NCBI GenBank assembly: GCA_011009095.1
Contig: VTPC01091288.1
Coordinates: forward strand, 57,688-121,687
Origin: Ignelater luminosus
Taxonomy: Eukaryota > Arthropoda > Insecta > Coleoptera > Elateridae
Reading direction: 5' to 3'
DNA length: 64,000 nt
Positions within the stretch are counted from its first letter, which is position 1. Every line of letters begins with the position of its first letter. Both the position numbers and the translations under genes were made by a program. Positions 1-11,969 of the stretch are shown here, piece after piece. The notes under the pieces were generated by a model that did no database searches, was not told where the DNA came from, and was given only the letters and a program-made list of their open reading frames with translations.

Positions 1-1520
1 CGTTAGTTGTGTAAGAGCTGATTTTCGCAATTGCTTCACTAACACATAATTTCCACGAAAGTTGCAGTTTAATTAGCTAGAGATTTAACAGTTATACAAT
101 GAAAATAATTCCTAGTACAGCACGAAACACAAACGCTACGTACAAGAATAACACTTTTCACACTCGTCACAATTGAATATATAAATTCCGTCTGTATTCT
201 CTTCCTCTCTTTTATAACATTGACCCAAACTTCTATAATAAATCTAAGGTCCTATAATAGTTTCGACCTTACAATTAACCAGCTGCAAGTTTAGGGTCGC
301 ATATACATGAAGACAATAGTTTAATCCTGGCAGATAGGCAACGGACGCCCCGGAAAACAGAGGGACATGCAAGCCAACTATTCAATTTCGAGATCACGTG
401 ATTAATCTGTTAAGACGAGAGGAAAATCTTAAACGTCGCCATAAAGTGATGGGGTTGAAATTGATGGACACTTGGAGCATTTACAAATTACTCAATTAAC
501 TCGAAATGTATTGATGGGAATTGCAAGTGAATGCCTTGTGTAAATTCTATTATATCGAAAGTGCCTTTTGGAAAAGAAAAATGAGTTTAATTAAGGAAGC
601 AATTCTAAACAGATACTGAAAGATAGGAACAAATTAAAAATTTTGCTTGTTCACAACGGGTTATTTCAAGTAAAAAATATTTTTATTTTTTTAATATCGA
701 TTTAGAAACTTACCTGAGGATAGACGGTGTTGCAGATTGAAGATAAATTCACATTAAGATGCATTCTAGTACGACACTGCAACAAATAAAATGTAATTAA
801 TGTTGAATGCTTTGGAAAGAGAAAAAAACATGAAGGAAAGCTTGAAATAATAGCTCACAATGTACCGTTGAGTTACGGTAATGAAAAATGAGACCGCTTT
901 ATACAGAAAAGAACCAACTTCAAAATCAATTAGGTCGCAAAACGGGCGTCTGTTCCTGAATGATCCCATTCTTCTCTGCATAAAGTGTTTCTGTTGAAAT
1001 AGCGATCGCAATAGAAACTGGACAATTGAATTGTAAGTGAATAAAGGAAGTGTCTAGATTTAAATCAAATAAAGTAAAACTTCTATCAAATAGCAGTAGA
1101 ACATGTTCATAAATTTAAATTAATATTTAACCTATTAGTTACAATTCATTAACCTAGGAGAATGAAACACGTCAAGCAGAAGAAATGCCAATTAGTATTA
1201 TTGTAGGTATTAGCATAAAATTCAAGCTTGAAAAGTATTGCACAGTAAATTAACTTGTTAATTATAAATAATAAAATTAATGAAGTCATCTAGTGATTAT
1301 TAGAGTTTTTAAGTTTACTGAAGTGAGTGGAACCAACACACAAGTGATCTTTCATTGCTTTACATCACCAATGAGAGTTGCCATATCATCGATGAAGTCC
1401 AGATAAAGCTTTCGCAACAGACAACAAACCGAACTTGAAGTAATCAAAAAAATTATCAAATGTTATAATATTGGGATAATTTATAATCTATAAATCCTTA
1501 AAGCAAGGAAATATAATAGA
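1..1520. other. A/T-rich stretch, no gene recognised
   Basis: I see only short open frames without recognisable motifs and long A/T runs. No terminal repeats, tandem repeats or splice-bounded coding stretch stand out. It could be intron or intergenic DNA. Confidence 0.5.
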
Positions 1521-1599
1521 ATTTTAGGTTGGAGATTTACGAGAATTTTTATAACTTTGTTGAAAATAATTCTGGCAACAATCTAAATGCCGTTGCAAT

Positions 1600-3620
1600 A
1601 GTGGGAGACTTTGATCTACTGGAAGCATCATATTCTTTAAGCGTCATTGTTTTTCTTTGCATCTGGGTTTTCTTTCTAGTTGTCGTCCGCAAACTCCAGG
1701 TCTTCAAGTTTGTTAAATGCACCCCCAATTTATTCCGGATATATTATTTCTTGTATTCTCCGTCACCCAGTCTATGATGATTAGGAATAGAATTGGTGAT
1801 AAGACGAACCCTTGTTTTAACTTCTGTGTTAACCATAATTTTTTTGGACAGTTTTGCTGCATATTCTACTTTTCCTGAAAAATTTTCATACATAATTTTC
1901 ATCATTTTTCTTATTTTTTTGTTTGGTAGTTCATATGCGTCCAGAATTTTTCACATGTTCTACTTTGTTACTAATTAAAATGCCTTCTCGAAATCTATAA
2001 AATTGATGCAGATGCTTTCCTCCATTTCTTTGGTTTGTTCGAGTATTATCCTCAATGTGCATATTTGATCTACGCATGAGCGCCTTGCTCGAAAGCCTGC
2101 CTGGTTTTCCTTTAGTTTCTGGTCTACCGCAGTTTTCATTCTGTTTAATTATATTTTACACAATACTTTATTAGCCATGCATAGAAGGGTTATTGATTTC
2201 GAGTTTTTGCATCGTGTGAGGTCTCCTTATTTTGGAATTTTTATAATTATTCCTTGTGATCAATCTTCTGGCATTGTTTCCGTATTCCAGATTTTGTTCA
2301 TGAGGATATGCAGGATTTCTATAAATCTTTTCTTGTCTGCTTTAATAAATTGTATGAGGGCATCATCCACGCTTGCGCATTTACCATTCTTCATACAGTC
2401 AATTGCTTCCTGGATTTCCTTCATTATAATTTCATCTTGGTTTATGTTTAGCGGCTCGCTTCTCTCTAGTTCATCTATATCTCTTGTTTCTTTCTTCTTG
2501 TACATTTCAGCAAAGTATTCTGTCCATCTTTTTATGATGTCGCCTTCGCTTTTGAGTATTTTTCCGTTTGCTCCTTGTATTCTATTAACTGGTTTGCTTC
2601 TTTTCCGCGTAACTTTTTTGTTATTTCATATTAGTTTCTCTGCTTCTTCTAACAAGGTAGTTTCTCTTGTCTTTTCTTGCCCTCTTTTTTACTTCTTTGT
2701 TTTTATTCCACTATTCTCTATGTAATTGGTTTTTTCTTGTTTCGTCTTATGTATTCAACCATTTTCTTTTTATTCTTCCCCTCTCTTCGATTGTATTCAA
2801 TGCAGCGTTTGTTATCCGTAGTTTTTGTTTTCCGATTTTGCGTCCAATTGTTTCTTTTGCGCTTTTTTTATTGCGTCTCTGAAATGTTGCCAAATGTTCT
2901 CCGCAGAAAGGTTTCTAAGTGGATCGATTTCTGCGATATTCTTTTGCATGTTTTTCGTATACACCGCCCGTATTTCTTTAATTTGTTTGAATTTGACAAC
3001 ATTAAATTTTGTACGTACCGGTACGATGTTGTTATTGTTCAAGCTTATTTTTATTCTGGTTTTAAGACATTAATGGCCTGTTTCTACATCTGCACCCCTC
3101 ATCACTCTTGTATCCTGTAGGGAGTTGCTACATGTTCTTTCAATCGTTATATGGTCAATTTGGTTTTCATAGATACCTCCATGTGATATCCAAGTTGCTT
3201 TGTGATTTCGTTGTGTTTGAATAAGGTACCCGCAATAACTAAATTATTTGTCAAGCAGAAGTCTACTAGTCTACGTTCATTTTCGTTAATTTTCCTCATT
3301 TCGTGTTTCCTTATGATGTTTTCCTTGCCCTCATTGTCTTTGCCCACTTTAGAATTTAGATTTGTCTCCTATTATACTTACTTTTTTTTGTGGCATGTTC
3401 GATTCGTTGTCCTTGTTCGTTGTCCGTTTCGCCACCTCTTTCTTTGTTTTTGTTCTTTGTGTCGGTTTTTTAGTGGTGTATTCTGGTAGTTTTTTGGAAT
3501 TTCTTTTAGGATGTGCTTGTCTTTGTTCCATTTCCATATTTGCCCCAATCATTTGGCAGACTTGTTGTTTTTTCTTTGATGTGAATATCCCATTCTGACC
3601 AAATGCTGTTTAACACCTGC
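1600..3620 (-). pseudogene. RTE-like LINE relic (APE endonuclease + reverse transcriptase), minus strand
   Basis: Read on the minus strand from high to low coordinates, this is a decayed non-LTR retrotransposon polyprotein. At about 3350-3150 a frame carries the end of an APE-type endonuclease (VGKDNEG, then RRLVDFCLTNNLVIAGT and TKLTI, which in intact relatives is the Gly-Asp-Leu-Asn region followed by a NQIDHI-like block). At 2505-2260 lies the linker before the RT palm (EAIDCMKNGKC, then MNKIWNTETMPED). At about 2130-1985 comes the RT fingers/palm (ENQAGFRARRSC, then CINFIDFEKAF). Several stops and frame changes separate these blocks. The order EN then RT, and the words themselves, fit the RTE-like class often labelled craniofacial development protein 2-like in arthropod genomes. 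Both ends are undefined. The long plus-strand open frames here are antisense shadows. Confidence 0.75.
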
Positions 3621-3769
3621 GACCCAAAGAAGGTAAGTCTTTTCAAAACCGAATTATGATTCGAATTGCCATTGATTTTGTGTTGTTTGAGTAAGTAACC
3701 TTTTAAGGCTGCTATAGCACCAAACTCAAACTGTAATCTCATATCCCGACCCATTTGGATTGCACGCCG

Positions 3770-4350
3770 TCCCTGCTTGCTGTACTGCTTGGATAAAGTA
3801 GGTTTAGTATAGAACCGACGTGCTGTTTGTTACCTGCTTGTATGTACTGTACCCTCCAGCCTGTAAATAACCTATTTACTTTAATAGATACTGTTTGGGT
3901 TACTGTGTCTTATTTATACTGTAAGCTCTACAGTTCTATTGTTGTTCCAGCCAGTTGACCCCTGGATTTTCGGATCTCTTCTCAAGGAAGAGGCGGGGGT
4001 GTAAACCCCCTCACCAAATCTGGCGTCACAGTAGAAGCAAATTTGCTAAATATAGTACTTAACCATCCAGCTTTAGCAATAAATGTAAATAATAGGCAGG
4101 AGGATATAAACTTTAAACAAGAAAACATTGAAAATTCAATCATACTTGATTTTAGAAAAGGTGGCTTTTACCAAATAACTTTGTTAATAAAAGATGCAGA
4201 CTAGACAAATGTGCTAACAGGTAGAGATGTAAATAATGCTGTAAGTGCCTTTTATGATATAACTTGCTTTGCTAATTACTTTCAGTTTGTATTCTCAGTT
4301 CAATCATCTACATATCACACGCAAGGTTTTAGTGGCCAGTTTATTAATTA
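3770..4350. other. Unassigned repeat-like stretch with possible LTR end and primer-binding site
   Basis: From about 3770 to 4020 the sequence has the texture of an LTR, ending in a C-rich block (GGCGGGGGTGTAAACCCCC) followed by TCTGGCGTCACAG at about 4019. A TGG-starting tract just downstream of an LTR is where a tRNA primer-binding site would be. No partner LTR is in view and no gag or pol motif follows before the mariner sequence begins near 4350, so this is only a suggestion. Confidence 0.25.
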
Positions 4351-5181
4351 CAGTTACAGTAAAACAGTCAGAATAATCGAGGAACAGTTGAATTTAATTC
4401 ACATCACCGTTCATGAAGTTTTGATCAATAAATTGGGGATGAGAAAATTCTGAGCGAAAGTGGTTCCCAAAAACCTTTTGCAAGAGCAAAAGTACAATAG
4501 GAGGGACACGTGCCTCGACTTTTTAAAGCGGAGTGAAAATGAACCTCAATTTCTAGAACGTGTCATTATTGGTGACGAGTCTTGCTTCTTTCAGTACGAC
4601 CTGGAAATAAAGCGCCAGAGCCAGGAATAATACACTTCAAGCTCACCAAAGCCAAAAAAGCAAGAATGAGCAAGTCGAAGATGAAAACCATGCTGATTTG
4701 CTTTTTTGGATGGCCAGGAAATCGTCCACAGAGAGATTGTGCCTCAAGGAGAAACTGTAAACTAACAATCTTACACAAGAAGGTCTTGAAAAACTTTGAA
4801 AAGGGTCATGCGTGTGAGACCAAGCACCAAGAACAGCTGGGCGCTGTATCACGACAATGCGCCTTGTCACACTGCATTTTCAATTAATGAGTTTTTGACA
4901 AGGTGACTCCTCAGCCCCTCGATTTGAGTCTTTGCAGCTTTTTTTTTCCCATAATTGAAAAATCCCCTCAATAGACATTAAAACTGCCGTAAGCGCCCAG
5001 CTGAAGGCAACTTCAGTATCTGAGTTTCAGCACTACTATGAAAAGTGGCAAAATCGTCCCTATCGCTGTGTGGTTTCTCAAGGCAATTACTTTGAAGGAG
5101 ACAATGTGGAATTGTAATTTTAATTAAATATAATCATTATTATAAAAAGCCAGTCTCATTACTTTATTTACACATCTTCTA
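4350..5181 (+). mobile_element. 5'-truncated mariner element, family B copy 1
   Basis: This is the 3' two thirds of a Tc1/mariner element, closely alike by eye to the copy at 39521-40666. Recognisable transposase pieces in order are the end of the DNA-binding region (EEQLNLIHITVHEVLINKLGMRKF at 4380-4452, written as consecutive short blocks), the first catalytic Asp in ITGDES-like form at about 4570, a KAGMSKS-like block near 4650, the second catalytic Asp in YHDNAPCHTAF at about 4850, and the C-terminal tail NYFEGDNVEL near 5090. The third Asp region has been scrambled by a deletion near 4900-4960. The right terminus, ATTTACACATCTTCTA, ends at a TA near 5180 and matches the terminus of copy 2. 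The 5' half is missing and joins unrelated sequence near 4350. Confidence 0.8.
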
Positions 5182-5690
5182 TAAAGATGTCAAGAAGGTC
5201 GTTCGATTAAAAATCAAATCTTCACTTCACTATTATTTAACCGACTCTAAGATATTAAAATATTTATGATTGTCTACAAAATATATCGAATAGAATAATG
5301 AACTTTAGTGCAATGTTAAAATTGTTTGAAACCTTATAAAAACTAGGTATCATTACTTTTCAGTTATTTTTTTAAAGGAACTTTTCTATCGCATTTACAA
5401 TATTTTCTTTAAATTCCCCCCCCTTTGTATTGTATTGTAACGAACTGAATTTTTGTGGCTATTTGGGGTTCTAATGTTGTACGTGCCTGATAAATAAATA
5501 AACTAAATAAATTTTTACTTGAACGGCATTTAAGGGTGGCAACTGTGAAGAGTGAAATTTGTTAGGGAAATATCCAGTGCTCGAGTCTGTTTATGTGAAG
5601 TTTTCTTTACGGAATGTATATAATATAAATTGAATCGAGATTCTCAAAACTATCCGATATCAAAAGGTGTCCGAAAATGAGAGGTGTCCA
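5182..5690. other. Unannotated A/T-rich spacer
   Basis: It holds no coding motif. A short TAAATAAATAAACTAAATAAA-type tract lies near 5490-5512 and resembles the simple-repeat tail of a LINE, but no matching LINE body precedes it. Confidence 0.4.
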
Positions 5691-5699
5691 ACTGTAGAC

Positions 5700-6450
5700 G
5701 TTTTACTGTACCAGAACATCGGAATCGGATAATGTCAATGCTCTTAAGAAATTAAAATGAAAAGGTTGCTGGAGTAGATAATATACCGCCTTAAATTCCA
5801 AAAGCTTGTGGGTAATGGTTAATGACACCCCTTATATTTATTTTTAATTTATGTAGTTATAAAAACAATTACGTTTCTTACTCTGTGGAAAGAATCTGTT
5901 GTAACACCTACATATACATAAATTAGGGGCTATAAAAGCAATCGACAATTACACATAGCTTGAAAGTAACTCGTCTGGAAAGTATACGGCTGACTCTGGC
6001 GTTCCTCAGGGTTTGAATTTAGAACCTTTTTTGTTTTAAATTTTTATAAATGACTTACCAAGTCTGTAGACACTTGAAAAATTTACTTTTTGCAGATGAT
6101 TTAAAATCTTATAACACTGTAACGTCTTGCGAGGACTTCGAGAGTCTACAAAAGAATGTCCAGGCTGTAATAATTATAACCTTGACAAATGTTTTGTTAT
6201 GAGCTGTTGTACTTTCTTACGTTTGCCGGTCAAACAGTTAAAACAAGTCGAATGTGCTAAAGATTTGGGTATAACTTACAACGTTACAGTAAACTACAAC
6301 AGACATAGGATATTGTTACTACAAAAACTTTAAAATACGTAGGATTGGTAATAAGACATTCTTATAGATTTTCTATCATTGTCAAGAAAATATTGTAGCG
6401 TAACATCATTGGAATATGGAATTAACAAGGATAAGATTCGGACGCTACCT
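5700..6450 (+). pseudogene. CR1/Jockey-like reverse transcriptase fragment
   Basis: A short, heavily mutated RT remnant reads plus-strand across several frames. Near 5740-5810 it gives LKKLK followed by VAGVDNIPP, the usual linker before the RT fingers. Near 5985-6060 it gives DSGVPQG followed by FYKxLPSL (from VPQGSxLGPLLFxIFINDLP). Near 6080-6110 it gives LLFADDLK, which carries the paired catalytic aspartates, followed by SCEDFESLQKN. Near 6240-6290 it gives KQVECAKDLGITYN. No endonuclease or 3' tail is identifiable. Confidence 0.7.
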
Positions 6451-6459
6451 CTTACCTCC

Positions 6460-9400
6460 CCTGAAAGTCCGCCAGGTTGGCTGTACAATTCCTAGTTGAC
6501 CTCAATACCTTTGGTCCCAAATGCGATTGCAAACTTGCCCTTATCGATTTCTTACGATTTCAACTTTGAAGATGGCCCGGCAGGAAAAAGGATATAAAAC
6601 TTGTTTTGTGCTCCGTTCAACGACTCATTTAATGGTACTAATGCCTTTTTGCTAACGTCTTGGATAACGGCTCCGGAAAGGTCTGAAGGAAAACGAATTT
6701 TCATTTTTCTTTCTAACCCAGCTCAGAAACCCCAGACGGGTTTGCGGGATCGCGCTTGTTACAAACAACTTCAGCTCTTTGGTCAAAACTTTGGAGTTGT
6801 AAACTTTTAAAGCGGACATTCCGGTTCGTTCTCAGAAAAATGGTCAAGGTGACCGAATTGAGTCGGATCTTTTCGGAACGCCAGAGAAACACCCATCTCG
6901 AATTATCTTGGCGATGGGATTATCAAAACCGTTTTAGTGTCTCATTGTTTTGGTCCGTATTGTTTCTTCTGATATGTTAACTCTAGGTCTGTTATTGTGT
7001 TTAAGCTAGAAGCCATCAAAGACTCTCTATATAAGCCCCGCAAAACCGGTTTTAGAGGCCTTAGATGCATTGCGTGACTTTATCAGAACAGAGACTAAAA
7101 ATATTACTGTTATTATCCGTTTCAGACAATGAAGCTAACTGTATTGTTATGTAAGGTGGTGACAACTTAATAAGTCAATATTTCAAAGACAAGTAGGTTA
7201 TGCAGAAGTAAAGCTGAAAGTCTGTAAATTACAATACCACAACCAAAGGGTTGACTTTGAAAAACAGGAGAAAACGGTTAAATCAGAAACAAATTCATAT
7301 TAAGCATGCTTTGTATTCGATATGATTTTTAAAATTATTCTATTTTTCTGTCTATCAGGAAAGATGCGCTAATAATAAAAATTCTAAAATCTTCGAGACG
7401 ATTTTGAGAAATAACAAATTGAATGACGTACCCGTAAGCACTTTCGTTCATTATATTGGACACAGTAAAACCTTCCTTTTTTATATTTATAAAATATGTT
7501 GAAGAATGTCGCCAAGTTAACAAAAAATTAACTCAAAATGCCAGATTAAATTTTTTACTTTAGCCTCCAATGTTCGACGTTTTATGGAGATGGTCTAGTT
7601 TGTGTCCGTCCGCTGAGCAACGTACGTGTATTGCATTCAGGCAATTTCAGACAGCAGTTCAGCAAGCATCGTGTTTACGCCAAGCGACCTTATAAGCTAT
7701 TCTTGTTTTTTACGAATCTAAAGTCGAATAAAATAAAATTTCTTGTTAGGTTTCCCGTCTGTTAGATTAGATATCTTCTTGTAAGCCAAAAGCCAAGTTT
7801 GCTGAGAGACAATAAACTTTGGAAAGTTTTAGTTTTAAATGTTATGGAGATGTTCGCTGAGTATGCAAACTTTATTTTGTCCAATAAATGCTTTTGTTTA
7901 ATTTTAGCGTCGTTTTTGAATAGGTTATATTTTGTACATTGCAAATAAATAAAACAGCGTCACTAGAGTGATTAAGGTAGGTTCATACAACGTCTTACTT
8001 ACTGTAATCAACATGAAATGAGATGCTGTTGGCTTGGAGATGAATCGAGATTTGTAAAGTTGATTGTATCTTTTAATTTAAGATAATGCCTACTAAAGTA
8101 AAACAGATAACTCCTTGTAATGTAAGTTTCTCAAATTCTGAAACTAATACTTAAATATGTAAGCCTTTCGTAATTATATTCCGGCTTGGCTAAGAAATAT
8201 TTGTACTTTTGCATTTCCAAACCAGTCGAAAAGCTGACAAATATTGTAATAATAATAATAATAATTAATAAATACAGTTTTAACAAGATTTTCTTAAAAA
8301 TATTATTTCAAGGAAGAAAATTGCTAATAATTATCCAGCATCTTTTCAGATTTTTTTTCTAACACTTTGTTGTTAAAGCAGACGATGAAAAATCATTAAA
8401 AAAACTTTTTCGATTTCTTATACGCTGAAAGTAAGAAAGGAATAAACTAATTTAAAACGTAATTAAACGAAATGAAGTTCTTATACATCTTGCAAATTGA
8501 CGTTTTCTCAATCAGAAAATGTAAACAGAGGAAAATGAAAAATGTTTACAAAGAATTTTTTTTATTTAGAAATACCAAGGTAGAGAACAATTATAAATAA
8601 CGTTATTGTTAGACCGCTTGACGATAAATTTCTCCTTTGAAAGCGATTTGAGAGTCATTGTTATTGATAGCTTATAAAAACCTCCTTTCTGAATTGTCAA
8701 TAACAGATGTTGATTCCTTTTATTATTTTTCCTGCTTATATATATATATATATTTTTTCTCCAGCCGCAAGAAATGGTTTTTTTAAATAAATATCTTTCT
8801 GTCTCAAATTTATTATTACCTAGGTTTCTTTCAGAAATAACATTAATTATTAGAAAATGTATGTACCAGTTTTTTCATTTTGTTTTTTATTTTAGCATCG
8901 CCGATAAAACTTCTTCAGTTTTGCTCAGGCATAAGTTTCAGTATTCGTTGAAATTGGAAACCAAGAACAAGGAAAACTTTAACAACTCACTAAGGAGGTA
9001 GCAGGTATTGCCTTGTTTTCAACAAGCTGAACTTCGGAAAACTATTTCCTTCACTTTTCTAGTATCTCAAAGTAAAAGGCCAATTTAGAAATCGTAAAAA
9101 GATACCAAAGCAAGTGGATTAGCTGAACTTTGAATGGATGTATTGGAAATTTTATTTCAGCATCTATTAAATAATTCAAACACAGATAAATATTTAATTT
9201 AGCGGTTATGTAAAATAATTTTGATCTCAATGATAAATTCACTGGCTTTTTATAAAATTTATAGATGGGAAACAGAACAAATAAAATTAACTAAATCAAC
9301 ATAGTCAAAAACCAAACTGACTTCTACAAACATTACTCCACACAAGGAAAAAGCACACAATATTTTAATTAAATTTTCGTTTTTTGTTATTAGTAAACAT

Positions 9401-10015
9401 AATTTTAATGATGGAACTTCGACCACAAGCTTATATGTCTGATAATTGTCTGTCAGACCGGCACGATCACCTGAATCATCTGAACAGTTTTATTTATTGA
9501 AGTTTTAATCCATTACCGCCTGTGATTTTTATTGACATCATCGAAATGATTTTAATGACCAATGTAACTAAAACACTTTGTATTGAAATTTTACTTGTGT
9601 TTCGAATCTAAAATTAAAACATTTCAAGCGATTATTGCGATATTTTAGGTGTGTCGAATGCTGCAATTTTCAGAATTTAAATGGTCAGAAGGTTATTTTG
9701 TAATATTCAAGAACTCTAACAAGAAATTTATCTAATTAGGAACAAGACCTGCAGATTAACAACTTATAAGACTTAAAATTTTATTTTGTCGGTAATTTCC
9801 TTTTAAATTTCCAAGTTTTCCTTTGGTAATTTTTGCTGCAGTCAAGCTTCTGTTATGGTGGTATATGGTATAAGCAGTATTGTACGCCGACTTCCAGACT
9901 TAAATTTAAAATTCTTAGAAAAACGCGCAATATTTAGTTAACTACATATTTTATGTACAAACCTCTAAATGAAGTAGCAGAAAAAGTGAAACAAACAAAA
10001 GAAAAATACATAAAA
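6460..10015. other. Gene-poor A/T-rich region
   Basis: No open frame with family motifs is seen. Small simple repeats are present: (AAT)n at about 8247-8272 and a TATATA run at about 8738-8752. Between 6420 and 7100 the sequence is less A/T-rich and might be an old unrecognised repeat, but I see no termini. Confidence 0.4.
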
Positions 10016-10017
10016 CG

Positions 10018-11910
10018 TAGTGGAATCAATTTCTCTTAAGAGGATTAATTAGAAGTGAAAACAGACGTTGGGCTACTAGAGGTGGTCCGTTGGAGTGTGA
10101 AACCCCACCTGTGTTGATATTTATCTCTCTTAAGAAGGATTATAGAAAGCGACTGTGGCCTACCGTAAGGTGCTACGTCGCGTCGGTGTATGCAACTCGA
10201 TCCGTAATGATATTTTTTTAACACGTTCGGTGCCGGTAAAATGTCAGTGTTTCTTTCTTGGTGCTGGTCATATATTTTTCTTAACATTTCTTAAAACTTT
10301 GGTGAAAAAGTTTTAAAAACTTTAAAATTCTTAATTTCATTTTTTTTAGTTTTACCCTTCTAAATAGAAAGCACTTGCCAATGCGCAGAATCATAATCCT
10401 TAAGGTTATCCTTCAAGACAAAAGACACTAACGCATCACATAAAACGCAACATGTACAAACACACTGTATACAGGTTAATAGAAGGCAAATGCCGATGTT
10501 GGGTCACCATGGATGGCCTGCCAGATTGCGGAGCACGCCTCATGTTGGTATTTACCATTTAAGAAGGTTAAATAAAAATGAAAACCTGTGCTGACACGCT
10601 ATAAGACATGTTGGTATTTACTTCTTTTAAGAAAATTAAGGGCAATGACATTGAACCACCGCAGTTAAAATGCTGAATCTGAGAATTTTATTTTAATTAA
10701 TTGATTGATGGAAAACAAAAATCGACATTGAGACGCGGCCACCTAACCCATGTTGATCTTTTTTAAAGAGGTTAATAGAGAGCGAAAGCCTACTTTGATC
10801 TACCAAAGGTAGACTATTGAAGTGCGAAGACCGACTCTTGTTAGTACTTATTTCTTTTAAAGGGATTAAAGAAAGGCAAAAGCCGACGTTGAGTCGTATA
10901 TTGGTGTTTATTCCTCTTAAGAAGGGCAATGGTTAGTAAAACCCGACTTTGGGTCACCGCAATTGGTCCGTGAGTGAGCGGAAACTGTCCTAGTTGATAT
11001 TTATCTTTTTTAAGAAAGCTAATGGAGATCGAAGGTCGACGTTAACCCATCACAAGTGGCCTGATGGAATGCAAAGTTTGACCCATGTCGGTATTTACTC
11101 TCTTAAGGCAATTAAAAGAAAATGAAAATTGGTGTTAGGGTACCATAGATCACCTGTTGCAGTACGAAGCACAACATGTTGGTATTTATCTTTCTTAAGA
11201 TAATTAATTAAATGTGAAAGTCGATTTTGAGCCATCGCAGTTGAGATGCTGAATCTGGAAATGTTGGTATTCATTTCTCTTAGATTGATTAACAGAAAGC
11301 AAAAACCGGCGTTGGGTAAGCAAAAGTGACTTGTTTGGGGCGTGGCAGCCTGGCCCCTCTTGGTATTTATCTTTCTTTAAAACATTAATAGGGCAAAAGC
11401 CGACTGTGAGTCACCGAAGGTAAAGTACGGTGTTGCTACTTATCTCTTTCAAAGAGGTTACAAAAAGGCGAAAGGCGACTTTGGATTATTGCTGGTAGTT
11501 TCTTGGAATGCCGAGCTCAACCCATATTGTATTTATTTCCTCTAAGAAGGCTAATGAAGGGAGAAATTCATTAGTGACACACCGCAAGTGGAGAATCTCT
11601 TCTTGTTGGAATTCAATCTTTTTAAGAAAGTTAAGTAAGATCCAAGGTCGACGTTAACGTGCCGCAAGGAGATTGTTAAAGTGCGAAGTCCGACTTATGT
11701 AAGATAATGGAAAACGAAGTCTGACTTTAGCCCACCGCTTGGGTAGAAGCTGACTTTGGCTTACTGCTTCATATTTAACTTGTTTAAAGGTTAATGGTGG
11801 GCAAAGACCGACGGGTGGCCTGTATGAGAGTGGAACCTAAGCCATTAGTCGAGGACAAACCCGGTCATGAGCCACCACAGGTGGCCCGCTGCGCCCGACC
11901 AACCCGTTCT
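10018..11910. repeat. Degenerate tandem satellite, period about 93 bp
   Basis: One unit type recurs roughly 18 times in direct orientation. Each unit contains a GTTGGTATTTAT-like word, then CTCTTAAGAAGG, then a purine-rich GTTAATAGAAAGC-like stretch, AAAGCCGACGTTGGGTCACC, and GGTGGCCTGTTGGAGTGCGA before the next unit. The GTTGGTATTTAT-type word occurs at about 10112, 10543, 10610, 10752, 10838, 10900, 10993, 11085, 11178, 11259, 11357, 11430, 11523 and 11605. In the best part spacings are 92-93 bp; elsewhere they vary from about 60 to 100 through indels. About 10210-10470 does not fit the unit and looks like an insertion or a decayed gap. Units are well diverged from each other, so the array is old. 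Open frames across it are not coding. Confidence 0.88.
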
Positions 11911-11969
11911 TAAATAGTGCAGTAAAGTTACAAAATCACAAAATAGTTTAAAAACATGCAATTTAGTAA

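Noticed and set aside
2177-2725. 182-codon plus-strand open frame
   Set aside because: It is the antisense of the minus-strand LINE relic. The minus strand gives recognisable endonuclease and RT words, this frame only hydrophobic low-complexity sequence.
10045-10929. Two minus-strand open frames of 78-80 codons
   Set aside because: They lie across satellite units and no reading frame is kept between units.
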